Positions 23,319-34,073 of a DNA stretch of 64,000 bases are shown here, piece by piece (positions within the stretch are counted from its first letter, which is position 1; every line of letters begins with the position of its first letter). Origin of the DNA: Euryodendron excelsum (taxonomy: Eukaryota; Streptophyta; Magnoliopsida; Ericales; Pentaphylacaceae); the NCBI GenBank assembly GCA_033060915.1, contig CM065394.1:22187001-22251000 (forward strand), in the 5' to 3' direction. The position numbers and the translations under genes were made by a program. The notes beneath the pieces were generated by a model. The model saw only the letters and a program-made list of their open reading frames with translations, had not been told where the DNA came from and searched no databases.

Positions 23319-23874
23319 TTTAGGGTTAATTACACTTGGTACGCTTGCACTTTACACCAAATTTTACTTTAGGAGCTTTATTTTTAATTGTAACAATTAA
23401 TCCCTCGTACAACAATTTTGTTGCAATGTTAACTTTTTATTTGGAAAATTAATAGAATAATCGCATATGATAATCATGTGGCATTTTTTAAAGAAAAAAT
23501 ATGTAAAATCAAACTTTTTTCTATTGAAAAAACTCACATATGTTGTACATGAATTGAATTTAAGAGTTTTTACATGAAACTTAATTACAATATACACATC
23601 ACAAATTTGATTACACTCATAATTTTGGAGTGATTTAAGAGAAATTTATAGTAGATTATTAGGAAAAAGTATGATTTTACATTTTTGCTTTTTGAAAAAG
23701 GCAACATGTTTGTCATATGCGAATTTTTCAATTATTTTATGAACGTAAGTTAGCATAAGGTTGATATTGCAACAAATTAGCAGTGGATGAGCTTAATTGT
23801 TACAATTGAAGATGAAGGTCCTAAAGTGAGATTTGGTGTAAAGTGCAATGGTGTAAAATGTAATTAATCCTAAA
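23319..23874. mobile_element. 556-bp MITE with long (about 120 bp) terminal inverted repeats
   Basis: The left end TTTAGGGTTAATTACA and the right end, read on the other strand, TTTAGGATTAATTACA start an inverted repeat. It continues with GCACTTTACACCAAAT, ACTTTAGGA, AATTGTAACAATTAA and TTTGTTGCAAT in both arms. The total size and long TIRs suggest a non-autonomous Mutator-like or fold-back element. I could not identify a convincing target duplication. The minus-strand ORF at 23597-23397 lies in the left arm and interior and is not credible. Confidence 0.75.
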
Positions 23875-26539
23875 TTTTATATCAAAAGTGAGTTACCCCT
23901 TTCTTTAGGTAAACCGCTATGAGCCCATATCCTCCAATGGTACATCTAAAGGCGGGACTTTCACCCATCTCCCAGGACATACACATCTAGCAGCATGCTA
24001 TCAATAACCATTTTAAGGATATCTCTCCTAAATAATATATCAAGCTTCTAATAGATAACATTCATATAATTAAGTACATGGGTTTGTATAGTATGATAGA
24101 TACATTTCTTATCATCAAAATTTGGCAATTATGCTTGAAAGATATTATAGATAAAACCTTTGTATTGAAAGTGTTTTAATTGTGCACATTTGTAATAAAA
24201 AAACATTTGTATAGAAAATGCTATAGAATTACTCCAATTACTCCATTACTCCTCTTGAGTCCCTTAATACTCCTAATTTTTTATGATAATCCTATACAAT
24301 CAAGACATATAAGGTTCAACGAACAAGTCTTAGTTCCTATTAATAGGTTCTAAAATAGTGCAAAAGTATTCTAGAGTGAAGAACTTTGATCTTCAAACTA
24401 AAGTATAGACTCCTGATTAAAGTGTCAACATTTTAGTAAAAGTATCTATTCTTGGGCAAAAGGTGTCTACTCTTATACTGTAGGTGTCTACTCTTGGGCT
24501 AATGTGTCGACTCCTGTGCATAAAGTGTCTACTCTTTTTAACAAATTGCTCAAGTCCATGCTATGGGTACAAAAGTGTTGACCCTTTAACACAAGTGTCG
24601 ACTCTTGCATACAAAAAGTAAGTTAAGGACAAAAAAAGATATTAACTTCAAATAGACATAACTCATTCATTTGAACTCGAATTTTGGTCTATAAACTATC
24701 AATAGAAAGGTACAAAATTCTATTTTCCAATGGCATAGAAAACACACCTTAAATCTTGATCTCATTCAAAAATTATTTTCTTCTACCAGGTCGAATATTA
24801 AAATGGAGAACCCAAAATCTCCAATAAAACATCATGGTCCCAACCCTAGGTGAAGTAAGGTTATAACATGGTTATAGTCACAAACGATCTTCAAAACAAG
24901 TTTATAAAAAGGGTTTACAAAATCTTTATAAAACATTGTTTCCTTTCAAAATAAAGGTCTTGATTAGAGCATGGTCTTCTTTCAAACCATAAACCTCCAA
25001 TTTCTCATTCCCAAAAGAGTTTTAGAGAATTTTCTAACCAATCAAATGCATGAGTATGAATACATAAATCAAGTACATACCTTGGTTTAAACTAGGTTGA
25101 AGTCTTGAATGAATTTTTTTCACTTTCTCTACACATTCCTTCACTTTCTCTTTGATTTTCCCTTAAGCCAAACAACAAGAAGGTATATCAAGACCCACCT
25201 TTTCTAAAGACTTCTAGCTTCTCTCATACTTCTACCTCTTTGTCTCTCTCTATTAGCTACCTACTCATGCCAATATGAAAGTACCTACAATAGTGTGTAA
25301 GAGAAGTCTCAAGTCTTTCAAATTGAAAGACATAAAGAGGTGTGTCAACTAGTGGGGTCTCTATACTTTTCGCTTATTCATAAGTGCAAGCAAATGCTAC
25401 AGTAAATGATGGTGGTTCACATGTCTTATCCTTTGCATGTATGGTGGGACACGTTCCTCTAAAAAGTAAAGTGATGATCTCTTATAATGATGTGACACTC
25501 TTTCAAGCAACCAAGTGATGCAATCATAAACTAATAAATCACAGGTTAATTTAGGTAATTATGGATAAAGCTAACTAACTAAATTATTTGGCCACATCTA
25601 ATGCATCTAGAATCCAATTTAGGTAATTATAAAAAATTCTTAATTAGGTATATACACCTATGCAATTCTAACTCAATTAAACAATTAAGGTCACACAAAA
25701 CTACAATATGCACACAAGTAAGTACAAATATTTCATAATTACATTTTTGAACAAGATGTGAGAGTTTAGAGTGTTAGAATAATGGTATGTAAGTTTGAAC
25801 GTGTAAGTTCTTCTACATAGGGTATTGTTTAGCTGGCCTATAATCCTGTGATTTTTTTTCTGTTAGGTTTTTATTATAAAAATCATGTATCTCTATCTGG
25901 GTGATTGATTGCGGCTGGATATTTATGGTTGGCATACGATTGTTACATTTATTTGTAAAGCACTAGGATTAATTAGTTAATTAAATCAATTTCCAGAATA
26001 CTGAACTTGGTAAATTTCAAATTTTATGTTATTTTTTTAAAAAAAAAGTTAATGACTCTTATTCAAACACATTATTTTTGTACATAAATTTTCTTTAAAT
26101 TTTTTGGTGCTATAGTATTACAAATGTAAAGACATTTTATTCTTTTCCAGTTGCCTCTTGCTTTCGGCATTAGGACTACACCTTTCTCCTGAATTAGGCA
26201 ATAGGACCTTCACAAGGTGTGCATGAATTATTGCTACAAATATATTTTTCAAGGCAATAATTATCCGAATTCCATTGATCTTGCATTTATCTAAAGGTGC
26301 TCTTTATTCTTCAAACAATCTTTGCCAAGCAATATGACAACAAAGAATGCTATCAAAATGGCGATAACAAACCATAAAATTTGGGTCAAGGTCAGTTAAG
26401 TCAAATGTTGAGTTGAAGATATAAAACCGACTCCGTGCTTCAATTTCTGCTACTAGTGGATTAGAGGGGCAGCAGATGCTCCAAGCCCAGATTGGATAGT
26501 AAAAAAAAGTAAGATGGTTAAGGGCAATCCAGTGATGCA
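23875..26539. other. Gene-free AT-rich region; degenerate GTGTCTACTC repeat at about 24400-24620
   Basis: No ORF with recognisable content is present. At about 24400-24620 the motif GTGTC(T/G)ACTCTTG recurs irregularly about seven times every 20-40 bp (with TGTCAAC/TGTTGAC variants), possibly remains of an LTR U3. The rest looks like unannotatable intergenic DNA. Confidence 0.5.
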
Positions 26540-27264
26540 TGATGAGTCAGATGTTAGAGTCACAAAAAAAAGTTTAATAAAGAAAGACATCAACAGGTGA
26601 AGTCTTCTTCATAGGAAGAAGTATTAATGGTGTATTCAAGGAAGACACCTTTACATACAAATGGACCCACGACTTTCATACTTGGCTTGGCAATGCCAAT
26701 AAAATTGCTTCAACCAATGTATTATATGTTCATTTAAATAGTGCTTTGTTTTCTATATGTAGATGATGTAATCTATGGGTTTGGAGAGATAGGAATTATC
26801 AGAGGATCAACATAGACAGTAGGATCGTATAGAGGTGAAGGACAGAGTTGGCTATGAACAGAGTGAGAATAGAAGGGGTACTCTAGCAGTACTTTGGCAG
26901 GGGTTTGACTCCTCTCTTTTTTCTCCTGCTTACCCTTGGGGTAGTTGGCTTTATTTATAGGCGTACTTGATGTTTATTTGAATGACACGTGGCCACTAAG
27001 GCCATGTGCTCAAGATTCCTTCTACTAGTCAGACTGAGAGGGAGAGATTCTCCTTGATCCTAAGGGACTTAAGGTCCTTTGCTATTGAAGTGATGCCTCT
27101 CACCTCAGTGATCCTCTATCCTGAGCTATCAATCCATACGATACCTCTTGTCTTGCTGTGATGAATGTCCTAAATCCTACCATTTGACTTGGGTGCCCTT
27201 CTACTCAAGGGTATACTTCTAAGTGTCGTCATTTTGAGGAAAGGCTTTATATTGCCTATATTTA
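26540..27264 (-). repeat. Putative 3' LTR (promoter part) of element B, tentative borders
   Basis: Element B runs on the minus strand, so its 3' LTR should lie below its antisense ORF. On the minus strand a tract GCACAAGGGGC (27275-27265) resembles a polypurine tract and is followed by TAAATATAG (TG mutated to TA). About 300 bp further a TATAAATAA (26959-26951) precedes a leader-like region. The distal border and target duplication were not found; the low coordinate is a guess. Confidence 0.35.
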
Positions 27265-27640
27265 GCCCCTTGTGCTTATAGTACACTTTTCCTTATGTAC
27301 CACAAGTGCACATTACACATCATACTGCATCATTTTCGTCCCTTTTTCAAGGATTAAGGAACATGTAATGATTATATACTTTCTTAATATGTTATTTGTT
27401 TTCCTTATTTCGAAACAACCAAGCATCATTTATTTTAATACGGCGCTTTCGTTACTTTGTAACGCGTGCTCGAAACACGCACAAGCCTTATAAATAACAA
27501 CCATTTTAGAGATGTGACGTTACTATGTCCATTCTGAAACGTTGCCCAGTTGTCCATTGTTGCAGCTTTTCGCCTGGTTTCAAAGCGGCCAAACAATGGG
27601 AATTAAATGGCAAGTCTTTTCATATGTGACCTAGACTTAC

Positions 27641-27650
27641 CTATATATAT
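27641..27650 (+). promoter_or_regulatory. TATA box upstream of the element B antisense ORF
   Basis: CTATATATAT in a GC-poor context, about 120 bp before the ATG at 27771 and followed by a pyrimidine-rich leader (GTCTGTCTCACCCC). The spacing fits a dedicated promoter for the antisense gene inside the retroelement. Confidence 0.5.
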
Positions 27651-29698
27651 TTGTCTGTCTCACCCCTTTTGTTTCACAGATCTCTTCACATTTTGCTTTG
27701 TTTGCTCTCAGAAGCTTTTCAACAAACACTTTTTCTTCTAAATTTCCTTCTCCCTCTTCTTACCTCAGTCATGGTGAAAGGAAAGTAGATTATTAGCACC
27801 GGGGCAGATACAGAGGATATGGGGGCCTTCTTGTCATCCAGGCCTGTTCCTCCACGCATTGACTGGCAACTTGTTGATTCTTTCCTCCCAGAGGCAGAAC
27901 CCCTTGCGAAACCCCTGCTCTTTAGAGAGCCCAAGCTAGAGTTTCACGAGGCTAAAATGATCACTCCTGAGTCTATCCCCCACTTTTGTGTAGAACGGGG
28001 ATACTTTCCTCACTCTTTTATCCAATTCAAATGCTTGTCCTTACCCACACATGGCTGGAAGGAATGGGTCGAGGTTGTGACTCGAGGCCCTGAACAGTCT
28101 AGGCGGCTTCAGGATGTTGGTCTACTTATGCCGATTTTGATTTCCAAGACCTTGAGCATCTGTAAAAACAACCCCAGCCTCAAAACCTTGATTGCACATT
28201 GGAATGTAAACACCTACACCTTTATTGCTCCCTTTGGGGAATGGGGAGTGACTTTGGAGGATGTTCACATTCGTTTTCATTTGCGCATTCATGGCACGGA
28301 GGCTTTTACTTTGTCAATCCTTCTACTGAGGACCAACACGTTATTCAATGCCTCTTGTAGTGTCTTCACCAAACGACGAAGTTAGGCTCCTGGTTTGGCT
28401 GTGGTGACCATCTTCTAGCAGTTCCTCCTCAGAAGACCAAGTCTTCCTACGCTGCCTAGATTCAGTATTTTTACAAAGACCTTTGTCTAAGAAGGCCCCG
28501 TGGTGATGATGTCCCTAATAAGGTCAAGGGGGAAGAGTATAATTCTGACCTTTCCCTCATCACATTCATAGCCTTCTTCCTTTTAGTATACCTCTTCCCA
28601 GATCCCCCAAATGATAGTGTGAGCTCGAGTGTGTTTATTCTCACCATTCAATTAGCTTGCGAGGTTTCCCTTCCTCTGGTGCCTCTATTTCTGGGTAACT
28701 TGTATGCCCGATTGGATCTTATATAGCTCGACATGAAGAGATCAGTGGGTCATTATGACATAGCTAGCTTTGGACCCATCAATTCTTACTGGCAATGTTA
28801 TTTGAGAGGTTCCCAGGCTTTACCCCTGCTCCTAACGCATTGGAAGCGACATGTATGATCGTTGCAACAGATGCGAGCGGTGCTCCGATTATTAATAAAG
28901 CCGATTTCCCAGTTACCAAGGACGTCAGGCGAAGTGCTCCCCAAATTGCCTGATGGCCAAATAAAAGTTATGCCAAGAATATTATCGACTTCATGCTAGA
29001 TGTTGAAGATTTTCTAGCTCGCCCCTATACCTATGAGAGTCCTGGTATTACCACCCACCACTATATCAACCTTCTGCTTATCATTTTCCCCTTTTAGGAG
29101 AAACACATCCTTCAAGGAAGAGTCTTCCCTTAATGTGTGTGTTGTTGCCAGGTTGGCTACCAGTGTACTTGAACAGCCAAGGCTCTAATGTTGTATATTG
29201 CCCCAATCGAGTGGCTCTCCAATTTGGCTATGATCAAGGTGCTCCAAGCCAGCCACCTCCTCGCAAGGACTATACTGAAAGTTTTGCCCACTTTTTGCAA
29301 GGCAATTATGTAGAAGTTTATGAGGGCCATTCTTCCTTCGAGATACCTTCCTTTGGTCGAATTGGCCTATTCACTCCAAATCAATAGCTGTACTGGCATA
29401 AGAACCTTAACGTTTTCACTTCTTTTCCTATGGGTCATGCTGTTCAGGCGGAGGCACGCAATATTATGAAAACGACCTCTTCCTGTCGCCTACCCCATGG
29501 AAAACATGTTAGGGCCTACGAGATGCTTAGCAAATATACCCTAGAAGTTCCCTCTTCAAGTGTTATAGTAGCCATGAGCCTTTTTGCTCCGTTCCTCTAC
29601 CACTGGCTGAGGGGTGATTGACTCGCTCCAAGGCCATTTCCCAAAAGGGGACTGCCCCTAAGGCCCCTTCTGAACAACCTTTGAAACGATTATAGCGA

Positions 29699-29782
29699 GT
29701 ATGACCAAAAAGTCCCTTCCCTTCTTTGTTTTCCTTTTAATATGTAAATGGCCATTACTTGTGTTATCCTTAATCATTGCAG
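29699..29782 (+). other. Intron 1 (84 nt) in the element B antisense ORF
   Basis: Donor GTATGACC and acceptor TCATTGCAG. Joining the flanks keeps the frame (..PLKRL, stop, R then GTVAQAPFSIAATTTS). The stop is a TAG that could be a decayed CAG. Both introns have T-rich interiors typical of plants. Confidence 0.6.
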
Positions 29783-29831
29783 GGTACCGTTGCTCAAGCA
29801 CCTTTCTCTATAGCAGCAACAACAACTTCAA

Positions 29832-29910
29832 GTATGATAACTCTTCTTCTTTTCCTCTTTCTTCTTCCTTTTTGTTTTACTATGGTTCACTCCAAATATC
29901 ATGTCTGTAG
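29832..29910 (+). other. Intron 2 (79 nt) in the element B antisense ORF
   Basis: Donor GTATGATAAC, T-rich body and acceptor ATGTCTGTAG. It leaves a 49-nt exon (29783-29831). The downstream exon continues in frame (STALVNEEDEVENTLPLVQL). Confidence 0.6.
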
Positions 29911-31438
29911 GCACTGCTTTGGTTAACGAAGAAGATGAAGTAGAAAATACACTGCCTCTGGTGCAGTTGGTTCGACGGCCAGCCCCTTAACATGGTTCCC
30001 ATTGAGGTGGTTCTCCTCTTCGGGTATCAATCCCTTGGTCGAGCAGTAGGAGGAGGACCCTGCTGCCTTATTTCCTAATGTTCAGGTCACAACATTTCAA
30101 GTAACACGAAGCCCTGAGGGCATATCTTTGCACCCTGTTGACATTAGTTTTGCAGTAGAAAATATGTATGGCCCTTCATTAACCCCCATTTTGGGCGAGG
30201 AGGAGCATGAGACGGGCTTTTTTTAAGATAACTTAGCCTCTATCCCTAACACTAGCACAACCCCTGTGGTGACACCACCTCCTGGCCTTGAGATTGTTCG
30301 CCCAAAAGCCCCCAATGATCTAAGTGTTGGGGATTTTCCTAGTGACCTCAAGGCTTTGCGGTCAATCACTCATTCACGCCCAGGGGAAAATAAGGTGCTT
30401 CCCATTGCCGATCCTGTTGTAGCGGCCACTATCTTACCATTGGAGTTAGTCGCTCAAACCCTTGTTGTAGGTGGGGGTGAGACCCTGTCCACTCATTCAG
30501 TGGAAAAAGCTCACCAATATGCCACTTCGACAGGTTAAAGTGAGCAGTCAACCCCCTCGATGTAGCTTATTAGTTTTTCGCGGACTTCACCCTCTTCTTA
30601 TCAAGGTTTTCCTTAAGGTGTTGTTGCTAGCATCCTTATGTTGAGGCTTTCGCCCACAGGACTTGAAGATGCCCCTCCGGTGACTTTTGCCATGATTACA
30701 GCGAACCCCTCTTCTAGTGGCCATGCTTCTCGTAATGCTAAGGGGAAATCGCAAATCTTTACCCTTAAGGGTGGTGTTGAAGGGAAAACCAACTTTGGGA
30801 GGTTCTGGGTTGACCTTTAGTAGCTTCCTTTTTTTTAGTGTGCCCAACTCCCATATCCAGACACCTTTACAAGCTTTAGGCTTGAGAGTTCTTGTCATTA
30901 GTCTATTATGCTTGAGGAGTTGGGAGCACTGCTACAGCAGTGGTCGACCAAGAAAATTGGTGAAGTTGATGAAAAAAACATTATTCCAACTCTCTCTACC
31001 ATCAAAGATTTAGAGCAGATGGGCCTCAAGCTCTCATGGTTGATGAATAGAATTGATAGTGTCTTAAGGATGAAGGCATACAAAGTGCAAGTTGCTGCTG
31101 TGGCAGGTTTGGAAAGTTCTTTTGAAGATGCTCGACGGGTGTTTGAAGATGTGCACCTTGCCTTCGAGGAGAGCCAGAGGCAGTTATTGGCAACGCATAC
31201 TGAATTATTTAGAAGTAGCATAGGCTTGCCTTCTTCTGTAAATGAAAGTGTCCTTGCGGACTTTTGATGTAAAATACAAGTCCTTTTTATTAGTAAATTG
31301 TGCCTCTTGAGCCACTTTTGGTTACATTGCTTAATTCATTTCATTTTCATTACATCAAAACCTTGTGAAATGACACTAGGGATAGTACTTTTTTATGAAC
31401 TTTACATTGATTGGACTAGTTCGAAACCCATCACTGCT

Positions 31439-32700
31439 TTACGCCAGTCTATAATATCCACTTGAATTCTGTTCTACTATCCAGTATGGTCCTTCCCACT
31501 TGGTTGCAAATTTTAGGATGGGCAATCCCCTCATAATTGGATAAACAGTTTTCCATACCAGATCATTCAAGCCAAAGTTTCTTTTAACCACCATTTGATT
31601 ATAAGCCTTTTCCAAGGATTGGTGGTACAACCATTTTTTAAGAAGCTTTATCCCTCCTTTCGTCAATTGCCTCAAGCTCATCCTTCCTTAACTTTAAGTC
31701 AGTCCCTGCAGGGAGGGCCAAATGGCCTGAGGGCACTTCTAGTTTTATGGGCAAAACAGCCTCTAAGCCATAAACTAGTGAGTAGGGGGTTGCTTGAGTA
31801 GGCTTCCTCTTTGAAGTTCGGTAAGCCCACAATGTTGTGATTAGGTGGACTGCTGAAGCTCCTCCTTGCTCATCGAAGGTCTTGCTGATGATTCTAATCA
31901 ATGTCTTATTAGTGGCCTCATCCTAACCATTTCTTTTAGGATGATATGGCGTCGACTTCTTGTGTTTAATCCCATAAGACACGAGATCTTGTCTCATATG
32001 CCTATTAATGAATGGGGTCTTATTATCTAAGAGGATAACCTTTGGTATCCCAAATTGGCAGATGATGTTGTCTCGAATAAAATTTGCGACAGTTGCGCCA
32101 CTGGCTTTCTCCAATATCATTGTTTCAACCCACTTGGTACTGACTTCGGTGGTTCCCCTCAATGGAGGCGAGATAGGGCCAATGAGATCCATGGCCTAAG
32201 TATGGAATGGCCGAGGGATTATTAAGTTGTGAAGGTCTACTATGAGTGCATGAACCAAGTTCTCATGTTTTTGACATGTTCGAGATCTTCATACATTCAT
32301 TAGTGAGTCTTGTTCTATGGTGGGCTAGTAGTACCCCATGTGTAGCAGATGCTGATAAAGTCGAGGTCCCCCTTGAAGCTCTCCCCTATGGGATTCTAAA
32401 AGGACTTGTTTAATCTCGCCACCAACGAGGCATTGTAGATTACCTCCTCGCTGTACAAATTATTTCCATCGATGAAGAATCGCGATGCTCACTTTTTTAC
32501 TCGAGCAACGTCTTTGGGATCCGGTGGGAGAGATCCTTCTCTAATATAATCTTTATAAATTGTCCTCCAATCATCCATGTACTCGGTGAAGCAACATTCA
32601 TCTTCTTTAAAAAATAATTGACAATTTAAGCAATTCCTCTACACACTGGCTACTTCCCGCTTCATCTCTGGCCAGTAATAACCTTGTCTTTAGATTCTTC
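31439..32700 (-). pseudogene. Element B integrase (pol remnant)
   Basis: On the minus strand, stop-ridden HHCC-finger remnants (about 32700-32280) precede the catalytic core MDLIGPISPP at 32192. A small internal deletion replaces the usual loop, then STKWVE follows. The next landmarks are VILLDNKTPF with the second Asp (about 32030) and YHPKRNG followed by a stop. After that come EATNKTLIRI with the catalytic Glu (about 31915), LWAYRTSKRKPTQATPYSLVYG and the C-terminal WEGPYWIVEQ module near 31475. At least three frame breaks occur. It is clearly different from element A's integrase. Confidence 0.85.
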
Positions 32701-33097
32701 TATAAAGACTTATGTCACCTTCCCTGCATGATTATTCATGTATCTGTTTTAACTTGAGACTATCCTCCTCTCCGCCAACACATTGAGCTAGAGGTCCGCC
32801 TTTGTCTCAGTAATATAATTCTCCTTGCAAGACTGTAAATTGTCCCGACTATAAAATCGGTTGGTTCCCTTGTCCAATTTTGAATTGTTTGGCAATTTTC
32901 CCTTGCCAGTCTTCGAGGAGGTGTTCAGGGTGATGACATAAAGTTGTAGATAGTTCCACTCTTTTTTTAATAACTATGGTGATTTGATCCTTAGGCACCT
33001 CTATTTTTGCCCTAATGGTTGCGAGGGCATCAGGAAAATGGTTCCCGATTTGGGCTTTATGAAGGATCTCGACTTCTTCGAACTTATCGAGAAGTCA
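32701..33097 (-). other. Element B linker between second RNase H and integrase
   Basis: This is the expected pol linker region by position. On the minus strand it is broken by stops and frameshifts and I recognise no domain with confidence. Confidence 0.4.
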
Positions 33098-33584
33098 CTA
33101 AATAATAGTTTTGTAGGTGGCTAGGGCTGGCTCTTTGAGGGAGAACTTTCCGATAACCTGCTTGATCACCAAGTTAAAATCATCCAAAATTTTTAATTTT
33201 CTTACTCCATGCTTCTCCGCCGCGAGGAGGCCGAGTATAAAAGCTTCATATTCGGCTTCATTCTTAGAGCACTTGAACTGGAGTTTGTATGACAACTGAA
33301 CTTTTTGCCCTTTCTCATTTGTTAAGATGATGCCCGCGCCATTATTTCCTGCTGCTAAAGATCCATCAAATCCCAAATTCCAAAACTCATTGTCCACTGT
33401 GATTGCGGCCTCTTTAAGCCCATCGCCAAGGAGTGCTTCATCAATTGGCTCGTGCCCTCTACTTGGGAATTAGGCCAGGAGGTCAGCCAAGGCCTGGCTC
33501 TTTATGGCTCTAGGGGCCACACATGTGATTTCAAACTCTGCAAGTACCAAGAGCCATCATGCCACCCAACATGGCAGACGTTGT
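33098..33584 (-). pseudogene. Element B end of first RNase H and second (archaeal-type) RNase H
   Basis: The minus-strand frame 33397-33098 encodes LGFDGSLAAGNNGAGIIL (first Asp), KNEAEYEAFILGLLAAEKHG (Glu) and KILDDFNLVIKQV (Asp), an aRNH with a second Gly-Ala-Gly loop. Just upstream (about 33500-33430), in a broken frame, KSQALADLLAQFP-like residues mark the end of the first RNase H. The solo LTR at 33585 separates this from the rest of the first RNase H at 39250. Confidence 0.8.
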
Positions 33585-34073
33585 TATCGCGCCCAAATTT
33601 TTCACACTCGAGGAATACACACACAAGTGAAAAAATGTTGTACTCTCTCGTTAGAACTGACCCTCCTAGAAGAATGAGTGCGACTTGGTTTGAATTGAAA
33701 ATAAATTTGAATAAAGGGCTTTTAGAAAACAATTCGAAGTCGCCACCTAACTTGATTAAGGTGAGTTAGCTCAGCTGAAAACTAAGAATAATTCGAAGAC
33801 TACACTTAGGGTTTTTGGAAAACGATTTTGAAAATATCTCCTCAAGAGAGGGTTTTTAAGAAAACAGGTTGTTTGGCAACATTTGGAAAACATTTAGCCC
33901 TTTTTGAAAAATAACTCCTTTTTGGTCTTTGAAATCAGTGATTCTAGGTTCGGAGGTTAGTTACGTGTAAGGAAGATGCACTAAGCAATCATCCTACCCC
34001 GCCCTTTCGGTACCTGCACGTCAATCTACCCTAGATTCACCTATGAGAGTCTTTAACTAACTAATGTTCAATC

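Larger units (their letters stand above)
27771..31267 (+). pseudogene. Element B antisense ORF: plant mobile domain (PMD) protein, spliced, degraded
   Basis: The reading starts MVKGK at 27771 and hits a stop at codon 6. It continues in frame (28385 end) with a PMD N-terminus, WNVNTYTFIAPFGEWGVTLEDV at about 28200-28265. In the next frame a long open stretch to about 28720 has FFLLVYLFPDPPNDSV and LPLVPLFLGNLYARLD, typical of PMD proteins. Later pieces are FGYDQGAPSQPPPRKDY (about 29222), a spliced QKGTAPKAPSEQP segment, a Ser/Pro/Val-rich low-complexity part (30266-30538) and a C-terminal coiled coil (30908-31267; LEELGALL.., FEDVHLAFEESQRQLLA). Original length was roughly 1,000 residues. Function is unknown; PMD proteins are linked to transposons and silencing factors. 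It lies between pol and the 3' LTR in opposite sense, as in element A. Confidence 0.7.
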
